NCBI GenBank assembly: GCA_002751075.1
Contig: NAOQ01000057.1
Span: forward strand, 109,014 to 173,013
Source of the DNA: Ichthyophonus hoferi
Taxonomy: Eukaryota; Opisthokonta; Ichthyosporea; Ichthyophonida; Ichthyophonidae
Direction: 5' to 3'
Length of the DNA: 64,000 bases
Part shown: piece by piece, positions 13,617-25,496 of the stretch
Layout of the letters: the number at the start of each line of letters is the position of its first letter
Position numbering within the stretch: the stretch's first letter is position 1
Made by a program: the position numbers and the translations under genes
Notes under the pieces: model-generated
Told to the model about the DNA's origin: nothing
Databases searched by the model: none
Seen by the model: only the letters and a program-made list of their open reading frames with translations

Positions 13617-16600
13617 TTATTGCCCTAGAAACTTGGCCAGCAGTCCCGGTTTCTTGGGTATACAATGCACAAGATATTGATTTAGCCATCGGATAGTTAT
13701 GCGGCCAGGCTTCAGGATAAATGGCTATAGAGGGTGGGAAAGGGCTGTTAGAATGACACTATCTTTTAGTTTTGCCTATTAATATCCAGGGGACTGGAAA
13801 TGACTAGGAATGCATATGCATACCCTACAGGTGCAATAACACTACTAAGGGCATTTATATGGTCGGCTCTAACTTCGCATGCATTTAGGTGATTGTGAAC
13901 TAAAATGACGTAAGGTAGAGGAGACCACTTAAGGAAGAGATTAAAAAAAAGAAGGGAGGCAGAGACGAAAAATAAATAAATAAATAAATTTAAAGGAGAG
14001 ATTCTTAGAAGAGAGGGGTGTTTTACCCATGAGTATATGGGTCCATATATGTGCATTCAAGATGAGACCTTAAGTGCAATAGTACTCACTATAGACTAAT
14101 AATAACCTACACCTACCTCGCCGTCTACCTGGGCTACAACATCTTCCATCACATGCAAATACATGGTGGTTGCTTGACCAATCCGCACTGCATGGCCAAG
14201 GCCTAGTTGCAATAGACCCGCATGGAAAAGCCCCCGTAATCCAACTATTTCTATTGGTTCACAATGAAAGTCATGGGAGGGAGATGCTATGTAAGCTTGC
14301 GCATTTAAATTTCAACAAGAGAGGGATAGGACAAGGCTGAGACAGGTCGGTATGGTGGAAATACAAAAAGGATATGGAAATATAAAGAAAGAGAAATACA
14401 GGAAGGATGTAGATTAAAGTGCCAGATAATGCCACTGGAATGGTGGAGGTCTCTCATGCAAACCATATCAGAACTGTTTACTATGTACTACCTATGATGG
14501 AGTACATAGGGTATATATATGGTAATAGTCTATGACAAGCATACAGTGGTCTCAGGACATCAACAAATGGAAGTGAATATAACCGTCAGTATGCCAATAT
14601 AGATAACACAAGATGGTGCAAGGTACACATGTTATTGAGAGCCCATGGCCAATACCAGTAATAATATATACGAGTGTTTATGTTCTAACCTGATGGGTAT
14701 AGTGTGAAATAAACCAAAAACAAGTAATGAAACAGGGAATTGTCGATACAAATCATAGAAATGCGGCCATAAGGGTCTCTTTTAATAGAGTATGATGAGA
14801 AAAGAAAAAATTATTCCAATCTTTAGCTTTACAATCACATCACCTTAAAATAGAGAATGTGGAGCAACAAGCGGTAGATGCTTATATTTAAAAAAATAAT
14901 TAGCACTCTATTATAATAAGGCATTGATGCTAAAGGTACATATAATATGATTGGTTTACAGTCAGATTACAATATCAGGTCCCTTCTGCCCAATCTACAC
15001 CTCCTCCACTAATCACAACACATAGGGCTTACCAAATATCTCACAGTTCCCAATCCAATGTATCATAATGCAATTAAAAAGTTTCTTTTTTTATAATCAT
15101 AATGTTCTACCCAGGCCCACAGAGTACATAAGGAGACCTACCCAGTACTCCATCATCACTAGATTGAGGGTGATAGTCATAACCCTTGTTCAGGCCTGAA
15201 GTATGCTTGCCCCACACATCTGGACAGGCATATATCAGTATAGAGGGAAAAGGACTGGGTATACATGATAGTATAGTAATATAGTTGCGTAATAGTATAA
15301 CAGTATGACAGTATAAGAACAAGAAGATAATAGTATGTATGAATTTTGTTGGCCATATTTATACACACGGTTGGTTATGTTTCGTACTGTATGAAAATTC
15401 GCGTTTTAAGGCATCATATAGGGTTCGTTGGTATTGGCTTATATAAATAGACAGCAGATATTAAGTGTTATCTTACAACAATACCTATCCTTTATGAAAG
15501 CATACACAAATATTTAGCCTCCATAATATATAATAATTATTATTTTATCTTATCTTATTGAAAGCAAATATAAACCAACTGAAATACGAAGTGTACAATG
15601 AAACCTATAGGCAAATTCTGGGAAGCAGAGAAAAGCCATAGAAAGAATGCCAGACCTATAACTGGCCATTTACCCTACATTGCTATACATAAAGCCACGT
15701 AGTAAAAGACAAACAATAGCCCGCTGCACCCTAGTATTACTACCAACTCTACACTCACTTGTTCCGGCTGCGTAGCTGGGAATATTAACGAAGACAAGAC
15801 ATTCAAGCGATGAGGGTATCTATATGGATGGATAATGCAACATAGTTAGATCGGTTGATACCCTGTTAATTAGACATCGTCCCACCCATTAATTAGCTAT
15901 CAAATATATATTGTGCACCAATGCCATGTGTCATTTAGTTCTTTGAAAATGTACTTCTTAGCCACTTCATAACACCAGATAGATTACACATGTACTCTCA
16001 CTAGCTCGCCCATCGCCATACATTGATTATTATCTATCTACCTCTCACCCTACCCTCCTATTTCACCATTCCTATATACCACCTCAAGTCTCTTCTTTAT
16101 CCTTCTCTATCCCCGACCGCCATTTGCTAAGCGATAAATAAGGTTGTATGACCGCACTTAGGCTCCATACAAATAATCATGCTTCGAGGAGGTAAAGGAG
16201 AAAGAAAAACAAAGAGTATACCTTAACAGGAGTGTCACTCTCGTCCAAGACCAGTTTACACATATCAGCTACCTTAGCATTGCAACACATAGTCCCCATA
16301 GAGTGAATCCCATACCTGAATCACGGTCCCCCGTGAGTACACGGGGGAATCTAATACGATATTTCAATACATAACTGCATAGAAATCAAGCTAAATAACA
16401 ATAAAAGCTAAATTGCAGTATACCAATATGGTATACAAAACCTATATTTAACCACAATGACTGCTTTTGTACAACACCTTCCCTAAAGATGATAGCCGTT
16501 TGCAATAAATATAATGGTAAAGCGTAGAAGAGACAAAGAGAATAGGAAAGGAACCCAGAGCGGCCCAGTTATACATTTCGTGTAAAGTGACGGGTACTAA

Positions 16601-19600
16601 TAAGAAATGGTGATGTACAATAGGAAAAGTAGATACAGGCACCGTGCACATAAATAAGATGTGGCCATGATGTCTACATCAAGAGAACGGACAACACACT
16701 AGGAAGCAATAGCTAAACGTAATTGCTAAGAAGAAATAACATTCTGAACACACTTACATACGGAGTATAATCTTTATATATAATGTGAATAACCCACCTC
16801 CTTCCGTCATATAATTTATCCCACACATATGCACATCTACAACTTTACTTATGTCGCCCTACCGTCTATAGCTATCAAGGTGGACCTATGCCATGCATGT
16901 AACCATTCCATGTATAATGTATGTGTATATTTAGTGCATATAGTCCGTACCATAATTTATTAACGCTTTGCAGGCGATAACAGGAGCCACATTTCCGTCT
17001 ACCTTGGTGGAATTTGAGGGCCACCTTGGCATCCACCCCAATGCTAAAATAGTTATTGAATACGATTTCTTTATTATCCTCTGTGGGCAGGGCAATACGT
17101 GCTAGTTAGTTATGACCAATAGGATGACCGCATGATAATGATGATATGGCAAGCAAACCAATGAAAATAAAGGCTAGGTGGAATGGAGCAGAAGGTAGAT
17201 AAGTAATAATAACTATAGGGGATCTATGATATGAGATAATATGACACAAGGACAGTAAAGAATATATGTAAAAAAAGAAGTAAGGAGAGGAAAGGGCCCC
17301 TGCCAACCATCTCTATCAACCAATACAACGTACCTCCGCCATCTTCCTCGGGAGTGTATGTGAGAAGCCATCGATCAAGGCCCTTAACACCATGAGATAG
17401 ATCGTCATAGGGAATGTGCTACACATAGCCCCCCAAACAGGTTAGCACCTACAATATATGTATATAGATATGAATATGTAGTAACATTCCTTCTTATAGT
17501 GGCTACAAAGGGAAGACATGTACAGTTTGCACTGAGGCAAACCGCATGGATAGTATATTAATGCACCAATGAAACACCCGAGACTCCACAGGATAGGGAA
17601 TAGTATTACATCGTTACAGAATAATTTTTAAAATAAAATATTTATAGATAGGTTGAATCCAATTTAGTCTCATGTTTTTACATTTTAACTCCCCCTTATC
17701 AATTGGCATAGTCTAACGAATAGAAAACTAATTATTATTATTGGCTAGTTAGAAAGAGACACCAATTTTAGTCTGTTTATATCGAGTAATATTATCAAAG
17801 CGGGGGCCAAGTAATATGTAGGTTACTTCATACCAATCAGAGTACTTCATCCATACACATTACTACATTTGGTTAGGTACCAATGAGTAGTTCACCCATT
17901 CAGAGCAGGGAATATTGTTAAAGTGAGCCCAGGGTCATTGCCATACAAGGTATATATATATTGTAGCAATGGCTACCTGGCCTGTCTGTACTTTTGATAT
18001 GATTTCAGCCCAACAATATTAATAGTGATTAATTGATTAGGCCAACAATGGCATATAGGCTGTCCCTTACCAACTATAATTACCCCACTTATAGCCCTCC
18101 CGTCTACTAGCCGGAGTGTATATATATAGATATAAAGAAAGCAAGAAGGAAGGAAATAGATATAGTAGCAAAAAAGAATGTTATGGAGGTTGAGGAGGTG
18201 AGAGGATATAGGGAGACGAAGGGAGAGAACAGGGGAGGGATACCAATAGGAACAATAATAAGAGAATACATACTGGGTCTCAGACCAGAACGTATCATAC
18301 AAAATACACAGTGCACATATACATCTACCTATATGTACTCGTTGTGTGTGTGGATAAATATGATAAAGGAAAGGATACCTTAAGTATTCTAAATATACTA
18401 GATATAGTAGTAATACCTCCTCCACATCCCATAGCCCGAGCCAGGTCATTGCCAGTACCTAATGGCAATACTCCTATGACAGGGCGTAGACCATCTCTAC
18501 CCCCCTCTGTTAGTGTCAATATACCATCTCTCTTCCAACCCACTTTACATCATGTTGTTATTGCCCTGATTACAAAAAGGACACAAACACGGATGAATAA
18601 TATAGGAGAGAAACAAGGTAAGGGAGGGAGCATAGAAATGATAAGTATGTGTAGAGTGATACTATATATATATATATATGGGTGTAAGCAGTATTTATTG
18701 CTAAACTTGGCTTGCTAGTGTAAATACACTCAAAGAACACAGTGATCATAGATGGAGTAGTATATAGGAGCAGTGTGAAGTAAAGGGATGATACACCCAA
18801 TACTAATCATGCAATGGTATTTACCGGTATGCAATCTTGTCCATTTCCCCCATCAGCCATTGGACGGAGCCATCCCCCCCCATTACAATAACAGTATGTG
18901 GAATATCCTTGAACTATAGTCCCCATACAACAACCACGCCATGTTAGTACTTACTACAATTCCTGCTTATAACATTAGTAGGAAAGGGGTATAAATAAGA
19001 ACTTTCCTCCTCTTCCGTGTCCCTTTATATATCTATGTATGGGTGTATATATATTCTATCGCCGTTTATCACTCTCTCCTAATGCATGTAGCACTTTCTA
19101 AAAATTAATTAGTGCTCTAAATAACCAATGGTATATGGGTGTCTAAAATCACATAGCAACCTACCCCTCTCTCTATAAGTCAACATACACATTCAGGAAA
19201 ACACAATTACAATTACAAGACGCATGCATACACTCCTGCCTAAAACAATATAAACTTTTCTATCTGCAGGAATGGGAAGGAATGATGTCACACCAATGAT
19301 CAACACGTTACAACCTAGAGTCTATTTCTTTCCCTCTAATGTACCCCGTGAAATCCAAGAAGTAAACGGTTCTACCTGTCCGCTAAAGGCACCCAACCTC
19401 CTAAAACTATATATATAGAACTACAAGCGAAAGAGGTTTTACAAGTACAAACAGGAGGGCAGGGGGACATACTAGCTGTAATCCCATCCTAAACCCAGAG
19501 TGCTTCTCCATAAAGTAGAGCTGACAGGTGTGTAGTCGTAACATGTCGCATATCCTCTTGGCCATGTTCATGGCCTGTGTGCTCCCTGACCTAGGGATGA

Positions 19601-20793
19601 TTCGTAGGATAATATCAATGATTAGCTAGAAAGACAGAAACGCAGAGGGCAAGCAGGGTTAGTCTAATATATAAGAAAAGGTGTAGAGTATACTAGCAAT
19701 GACAGTCACGAATAATTAGGTGGATATGTTTGTCAAGCGTTAGAAATAAAACAGCAACAAGGTGAAAAACAAACAGATGTATACAAAAAAAGTAAGTTTA
19801 AGAATGGAAAGGGGAAGTGGTGTGTGTTTGGGTTAATAAATACCAGTGATGTGAATAAAGATGCAAAGAGGAAGAAGAAGCAGGAGATAGGGCAAGGGTA
19901 TACTAGGTAGATGTGAGACAAAAGGAAACATACTTGGCATTAGCAATCAACACCATAGGGGATTGTCCTGGCTCTACTGTGAAGGACCAGCGGGTACCTC
20001 CCATCCCATCATCATCGGATTTCACATTCTCTGGTTTAAGGGCAAATATAGCTCTGCAGGCGGAGGGAGTAGAGTAGGTGAGAATCATTGTATATATAAA
20101 ATGGAAGGGGTAAGGGTGGAAGAGAGAAGAGGAAGGGGGAAGTGAGAGATAAACCAATAGGCGACGAGAAGAATTTAGCGATTGGCAAACTGTAACAGTT
20201 GGTCGTTAATCTTCTTTCTCTTCCCACTCCTACCATCATAATTATATATGAACGGAAATACGTCCATGTATAGACATACCTACCACCACACCACATTGAT
20301 ATCCTATGAAATATCTGTACTCTAATGGATGGTTTCAAATAAAACATAAAATCCAACTGTATGACATCATCTCTTCTTTTTCCTCCATTCTTTTACGTAC
20401 TGTACCCCCTTTTCATTTTTTCCCGCTAGCTCTCTACCACGGGCATCACTTACATCATTGCTCCATATCTCTTACATGCACATACTGCCCTTTCTATCTC
20501 CTTCTACTATCCTATGTAGCAGATTATAGGTATGTTTCTAAACATATACTATATGTTATAAAGGCTCAATAGCCCACCTTAATTCATCAAGGGTCCACGG
20601 AGCCTTAGAATGAAAAGTCGTGGGAAGGAGTGTTTTCATAGAGGCCTGAAGACACATACACGTTATTGTTACTACAAGGCCCTGCTCTCTACACACTCTA
20701 CTATTCTAAGTATAAGCAACCAGTATATGTCTGTAAGTTTGCATAACGGAGTGTTACCTACCTTCTATAACCCACCATGTATACTGTGGGCAT
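13617..20793 (-). CDS. Diacylglycerol kinase, catalytic domain without visible C1 domains
   Basis: The product phosphorylates diacylglycerol to phosphatidic acid. Exons (complement): 20776-20793, 20578-20645, 20280-20321, 19934-20053, 19473-19590, 18825-18913, 18379-18529, 17334-17418, 17003-17080, perhaps 16473-16482, 16222-16315, 15759-15819, 15142-15219, 14117-14250 and 13617-13724, giving about 417 residues. The catalytic domain shows MVLIANAKSGS (about 77-86), VMGGDGSVQW (133-142), LPLGTGNDLAR (173-183) and NNYFSIGVDA (239-248). The accessory half follows with FVNIPSYAAGT, PQSSDDGVL, HAVRIGQ and QVDGE. These are all DGK hallmarks. Animal DGKs usually carry cysteine-rich C1 domains; none is seen here, only an isolated MWCGG near residue 38. 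The start is uncertain: MPTVYM joins through a GTGGGT donor, and an internal ATG in exon 2 (MKTLLPTTF) is an alternative. The family segment between KFHQ and YGIHSMG is shortened or held in an exon I did not find. Confidence 0.9.
16327..16348 (-). other. GC-rich hairpin at a DGK 3' splice site
   Basis: A perfect 9-bp stem with a 4-base loop (TCCCCCGTG / AGTA / CACGGGGGA on the + strand) stands out in AT-rich intron. It lies about 10 bases upstream of the acceptor at 16316-16317 on the transcribed strand. An overlapping, mutually exclusive 6-bp stem TCACGG/CCGTGA spans 16321-16336. No normal pyrimidine tract precedes this acceptor. Confidence 0.6.
17419..18378 (-). other. Candidate U12-type intron in the DGK gene
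   Basis: The donor after codon Lys of IFRILK reads GTATCCTTTCC on the - strand (18378 leftward), a perfect match to the minor-spliceosome 5' site. The intron is phase 0 and ends in TGTAG at 17419-17420. A CTAAC element lies about 24 bases before the acceptor; this resembles a branch site but is a poor match to the U12 TTCCTTAAC consensus. Confidence 0.45.
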
Positions 20794-22218
20794 ATTAAAG
20801 TATCACAAATATTATCGTTGTAAATTATCAGCAGGAGTCAAAAGAAAATAAACAAGCAGTTTATAATAAATGTTGGCAGGCACCAATGTAAGGATTCTTT
20901 GAAAAAGCCCCTTGGATTTATGAAGATATTTACAAAACATCATTCAAAAGGAAGACAAACATTTACGATTTCCTTCACGTTTCTTCATCTATAAGTCCTT
21001 CCTATTGATATTTTTATACACGTATTGCGTACCGATGAACCAATGTAAATCAACAGTATACATCATCTCTAAGGGTTTCCAAAAGGTTATCGTAGTGATG
21101 AAGTTACACAAAAATACTTACAATATCTCCTGAGCTATTATTAATCGACTCAGGTGAGCCCTGTTCTTCGTTGAAATACATTTCGCGTTGCATATTACTA
21201 ACTACTATATAGTGAAAGTCTCAATGACCTAGATATGTTCTAGTTTAGCGAGCGAATGCCTCGTTCGCGGAAAGATGGTGGTTTGGATAATTGTGACGGA
21301 AAAAGAATAATGCAATTGGTATGTGTATCTTCAAAAAACCTTAACTAAAGAGATATTAATCAATAGATTATTGTTGAAAAAATCAAAAAGAGAAGGCTTA
21401 ACTCTCGCCTTATTATTTCTACGTAACATACATTAGAAAGTATACTAAATAACAACATCAGACTACATTTACTACTATCCTCCTGGCTAACGGTACTCAG
21501 TATATCAAGTGTATTAGTATATCCTGTGCAAGATGACATTTTATTACCCCCAACCTATAAACCAATACAAACATAATATTACGTTCAATAGGTAAAGTTA
21601 ATAATATTTTAATGTTTAATTGGTCAAATAACCTTTTTTTTGCGGCCAGTCCATTGCATGGCTTACGATAACGGCCCATGCTGCATCCACACTCTACATT
21701 TAAATAAATAATAGAAAGTGTATTTATTTTTATAATTTAGAAATCTGTTGGAATTAATGTTCTATATTATCTAAGGCATACAATAATTCTATTTACATTT
21801 TGTATTGAGATATTGAGCACATCCCAGACATAGGAATTCAAGGGTTTGTATTCTATACATAATATATATTCATGTAAATGTATCTTGCAAAATATCCTGT
21901 ACATATCCATCAATTATTCATTGGGTATCCCGAAATATCAAATGAGGTTTTATATTATCTTTAATTTTAAGGGATATTATAGAAAAACTAATCGAATTTA
22001 CGGTCTATTTACGAGATAGACAATAAAAAGTTAGCATATATTTGTAATAAATATTAGTTGGCAATGAACGGACAGTGGGAGATTAGAGCCTAAGGACTAC
22101 AGATAATACATAGTTATAGCTTGTGCTATAGTTATTTTTAGTGTGCTTTGACTTGATTTGTGGTCCTTCACTTATACAACTACCTTCTTTTTACTCCCCT
22201 CTTCGAGTCTTATACAAC
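20794..22218. promoter_or_regulatory. Shared upstream region of DGK and dynein light chain genes
   Basis: The starts of the two divergent genes are 1,425 bp apart. I see no TATA box or CpG-rich core that I would defend. The last 60 bases before the dynein ATG are pyrimidine-rich. No gene was found inside; short open frames here are of chance length. Confidence 0.4.
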
Positions 22219-25200
22219 ATGGCCGCGGAAGAGTCAGCTCAAGTAAGAGAAGTAGGGGGTTATATAGATGGGAGCAATTGGGATATATAGTTGACTAGAG
22301 TATGAAGGAGGAAGAGGATAAAAAGATAAAGTAAAAGTGTTAGGGGAGAGTGCTATGAGGAATTGTTTTTGTTTTTACACATTTATACATGCATACGTAA
22401 AATATAACTTTCATTTTGTGAGGAGAGTGATAGCGGGTTATTTCACACCCTATCATTCTACATTGCAAATTTCTCTATGTATCTGTTGCTTTAACCGACA
22501 GGTTCTTCGTTTCCCATTTTACCTGAGAATCATGTTTTCTTCCTACTTCTTTTAAACTTCATTTTTATACATTCAATATAAATATTGAATTGGGGGGGAT
22601 TATAGTTTGTAGAACAGGACTGTTAGATCTGTACATATATGTGTAAGTGTGTATGTAGATTCTGTTACGATGTGTAAATATAAGTTAATGTTTCTATGGA
22701 TCTACCTGTATGTTTGCAGGAGCCTATCCCTGCCTGGTTATCTGCTAGTTTGTAAGAATTAGGGCACAAGGTGATAAATAGATTGAAATAGATAACTCAA
22801 GAGAGTGAGACAAAGCAAGATAGCTGGGATTGTGAAATGAAATACCATATATAGTTTGGTTGACATAGAATTACATAATTGAACCATATTTTCTACAGAG
22901 TAAATCAAGTTTTGCGCAGGAACAAGTTAGCATCATAACGAAAGAGGTATACATTTCCTGCCATATAGGGGTCATCTCTCTAGCTATATGTCATTTACCG
23001 CCCTTGGTCTTATGATTTATATTTCTATATACAAAAGCTGTTTGGTCCTTTTGTTAATTTATTCCTTTATATATATTATCCCGTATTTTTTCTCATATAT
23101 TTGCACACATAACTGCACATTCGAGCCTTCGCACTATTTGTATTATTTCATCCAACTCGTATCTTTCGGTGTTTCTCCTTATCCCTTCTTTACCCACCAT
23201 AACCATATGTCTGTTAATATTTATGTTATCATGTTATCACCTCATGCCTTCCCTTTTAAATCTTTCCTATATTCACCATAGGGGTGTTGCTAGGCCCTTA
23301 TGGTATATTTGTAACCAGTTCTATCTGATAGATGTTTTCCTAACCTATCTACCCTAGGTACTATCTTATTCCTAAAATTTCTTCTATTACCAACACCAAT
23401 TTAAAAGAGGTACCTTTGAATATCATAGGATATAATATAGGATAGTATAATATAATATTAGTTAATACAGTGCAAGACAATACAGTACAATACAATACCG
23501 TGAGATACACTATAATACACTACAATAGATCTTTTAACTTTATCTTTTGATAACCTCTTTCACCTTGGCCCGAAAACTATGTTCTTATTTTGTGATTTCA
23601 GACCCATAGCCATATAGGTCACCACATATTTTGTATACCCCACCTTATATATTAGGGCTTTGTAGTTAAATTAAGTATGATAGTATTCTACCAGTAATTA
23701 TACAAGTTAAACGGTAAATTCTTCCCATTCATGATCAACCTTGCACTCTGTGTTCAACCATTGAAGCCAATTAAATTTATTGTTACCTTCCAACCTATAT
23801 CTCTAGAAGAGGTGGTGGTTGGAACCAATAGATTGTCTCACTCGTAAAATCTAAGATAAGTCAACTATTATCATTGGCCAAGAAAGATCTTGATGTTAAG
23901 TGATCGGCTGGGGAGCTATTCTCCTTTGGGTTTTATGCAGATAAAGGCGGACAGTGTGCTATCAAAACCAATCACAAGGTATTCTGCTGTCAAGCGAATG
24001 GTGTCATTATTATACAGCTCCCTATATACAATGCCAAAGATCATAATAGATGTTTATTTTATCACCAAATGATAGTAATCCCAGCCCTATATCCCAGGTA
24101 ATCAATACTCACCTGCAACAAAGTATGGTATACAACCATCTACAGGCCAATGATTGTATTAAAGTGATTACAAAGGATGTGTTGGATCGTATTGTGGCCC
24201 TGCAGGGCAACTTTAAATATATTGGTATACCTTCTACCCCTCACCTTGTCCTTCCTGCTATCTTTATTTATTTTCCTGTTACCACCTCTCCCTCATGCAC
24301 TCCCGCATTGTTTCTACTTTACTTATATATCCTTTCCACACTGATGGATTACAGGTATTTTCCACTAGATAATGTCTGTATAGTATACCATCACGAGATT
24401 TTCTAATACCGCCTGGTGACCCCTGCAGTGACCTGTTCTATTGTACAACGAAATGGCGGAGGACTATGCAATAATAGTCTATGCCACTGGGATGAGTCCA
24501 AAGACGGTTAGTTCTATGCTCTCGCCATGGCTGTCCTATATACATATATATTCCTTATTTTATTATCTGGCTACTTTTCTATATACCTGTCTTCTGCTCC
24601 GGTTTTCCCTGTTTTAAATTTCAAACTAATCTGTGACCCATACTAGTTTATTTTTATTTTTATTTTTAAATACTCGCTTTTGTATTTATTTTTCTGCCTA
24701 CTATCACAAATATTTGTGAACGAACCTTCCGTATTGCTATACGACTATCTCTATGATGTGTATGGGTACATAGCTTGAATTGTTTTGTATTTTGCCACTG
24801 GTCATGCTCTGTACTGGGTTTTTCTTTCTTTCTTTTCTTCTATATATATATATGAGCACGATCTTTTTATTTTAGACATTGTATTGATATATGTTATTTT
24901 GGCCAACAGTTTTATATATTTTGTTCCTATACTTTTCTAGTTATTATACCTTTCTATGTTATTATCCACTAGGGGAAATGGTGGGGAGGAATATATACTT
25001 TTGGAAAAAGATAGGAAGTTTATGCTAATAATTGAACTTAATATAGACCGAGATAGAACTATACAGAAAGAGAGAAAGAGCAGCCCAGAACTCTGTCCTC
25101 GGGTGTTTATATTCATGCAATACATTACTGGTGTGGAAATAGACGCTGTGTAACTAACTCACATGCCCTTTGTCTGCAGGTGTATGCACTACCCGTTGGG

Positions 25201-25250
25201 AAAATAAGACTATACTTTGTTTAGTCACAGTATATGGCTTGGCTTTTTGA
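22219..25250 (+). CDS. Dynein light chain, Tctex-type
   Basis: This is a small subunit of cytoplasmic or axonemal dynein that dimerises on the intermediate chain and links cargo. Exons: 22219-22242, 22720-22751, 22901-22946, 24098-24224, 24429-24506 and 25180-25250, giving 125 residues, close to the family's 110-120. All phases agree. The start MAAEESAQ is the first ATG and is followed by a GTAAGA donor. Diagnostic segments are ALQGNFKYIVTCSIVQRNGG (about 72-91), CHWDESKDG and TTRWENKTILCLVTVYGLAF at the C terminus, matching the DYNLT1 pattern FKYIVTCVIMQKNG...WENKTMYCIVSAFGLSI closely. The extra 10-15 residues at the N terminus are variable in the family. Orthology within DYNLT1/3 was not resolved. 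Intron 3 carries a degenerate pentanucleotide tract. Confidence 0.95.
23425..23530. repeat. Degenerate ATACA/TATAG pentanucleotide tract
   Basis: This roughly 100-bp tract lies in intron 3 of the dynein light chain gene. It consists of imperfect five-base units (GGATA, ATACA, TATAATATAA), and resembles the tracts in the RMND1-like introns on the right of the window. Confidence 0.6.
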
Positions 25251-25297
25251 TGACATATGTATTACCCGTTGAAAGACTGCCTGTTAAATACTGAGTA

Positions 25298-25340
25298 TAG
25301 TTATTGTTGTAGTTATAGTTATAGTTATTATTGTTGCAAC
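25298..25340 (+). repeat. GTTATA hexanucleotide tract in dynein 3' UTR
   Basis: Imperfect GTT/GTTATA units run just after the stop codon, within the likely 3' untranslated region. Confidence 0.5.
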
Positions 25341-25490
25341 ATGGAGATATTGTTGCCAGAGAATGTAGGAAGCGAAGGCGAGCCGCAATGCACATTTACT
25401 ACAGCCAAATTGTGGCTCTTGTCATCCTCATGCAGCCCGTTCTTCTTGGCTTGGAGATTGTCAGAGTTGCCTTCTTTCGTATCCATTTTT

Positions 25491-25496
25491 AATAAA
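25491..25496 (+). terminator. Polyadenylation signal of dynein light chain gene
   Basis: A canonical AATAAA lies 241 bp after the TGA, in the expected orientation and range. The cleavage site was not determined. Confidence 0.6.
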
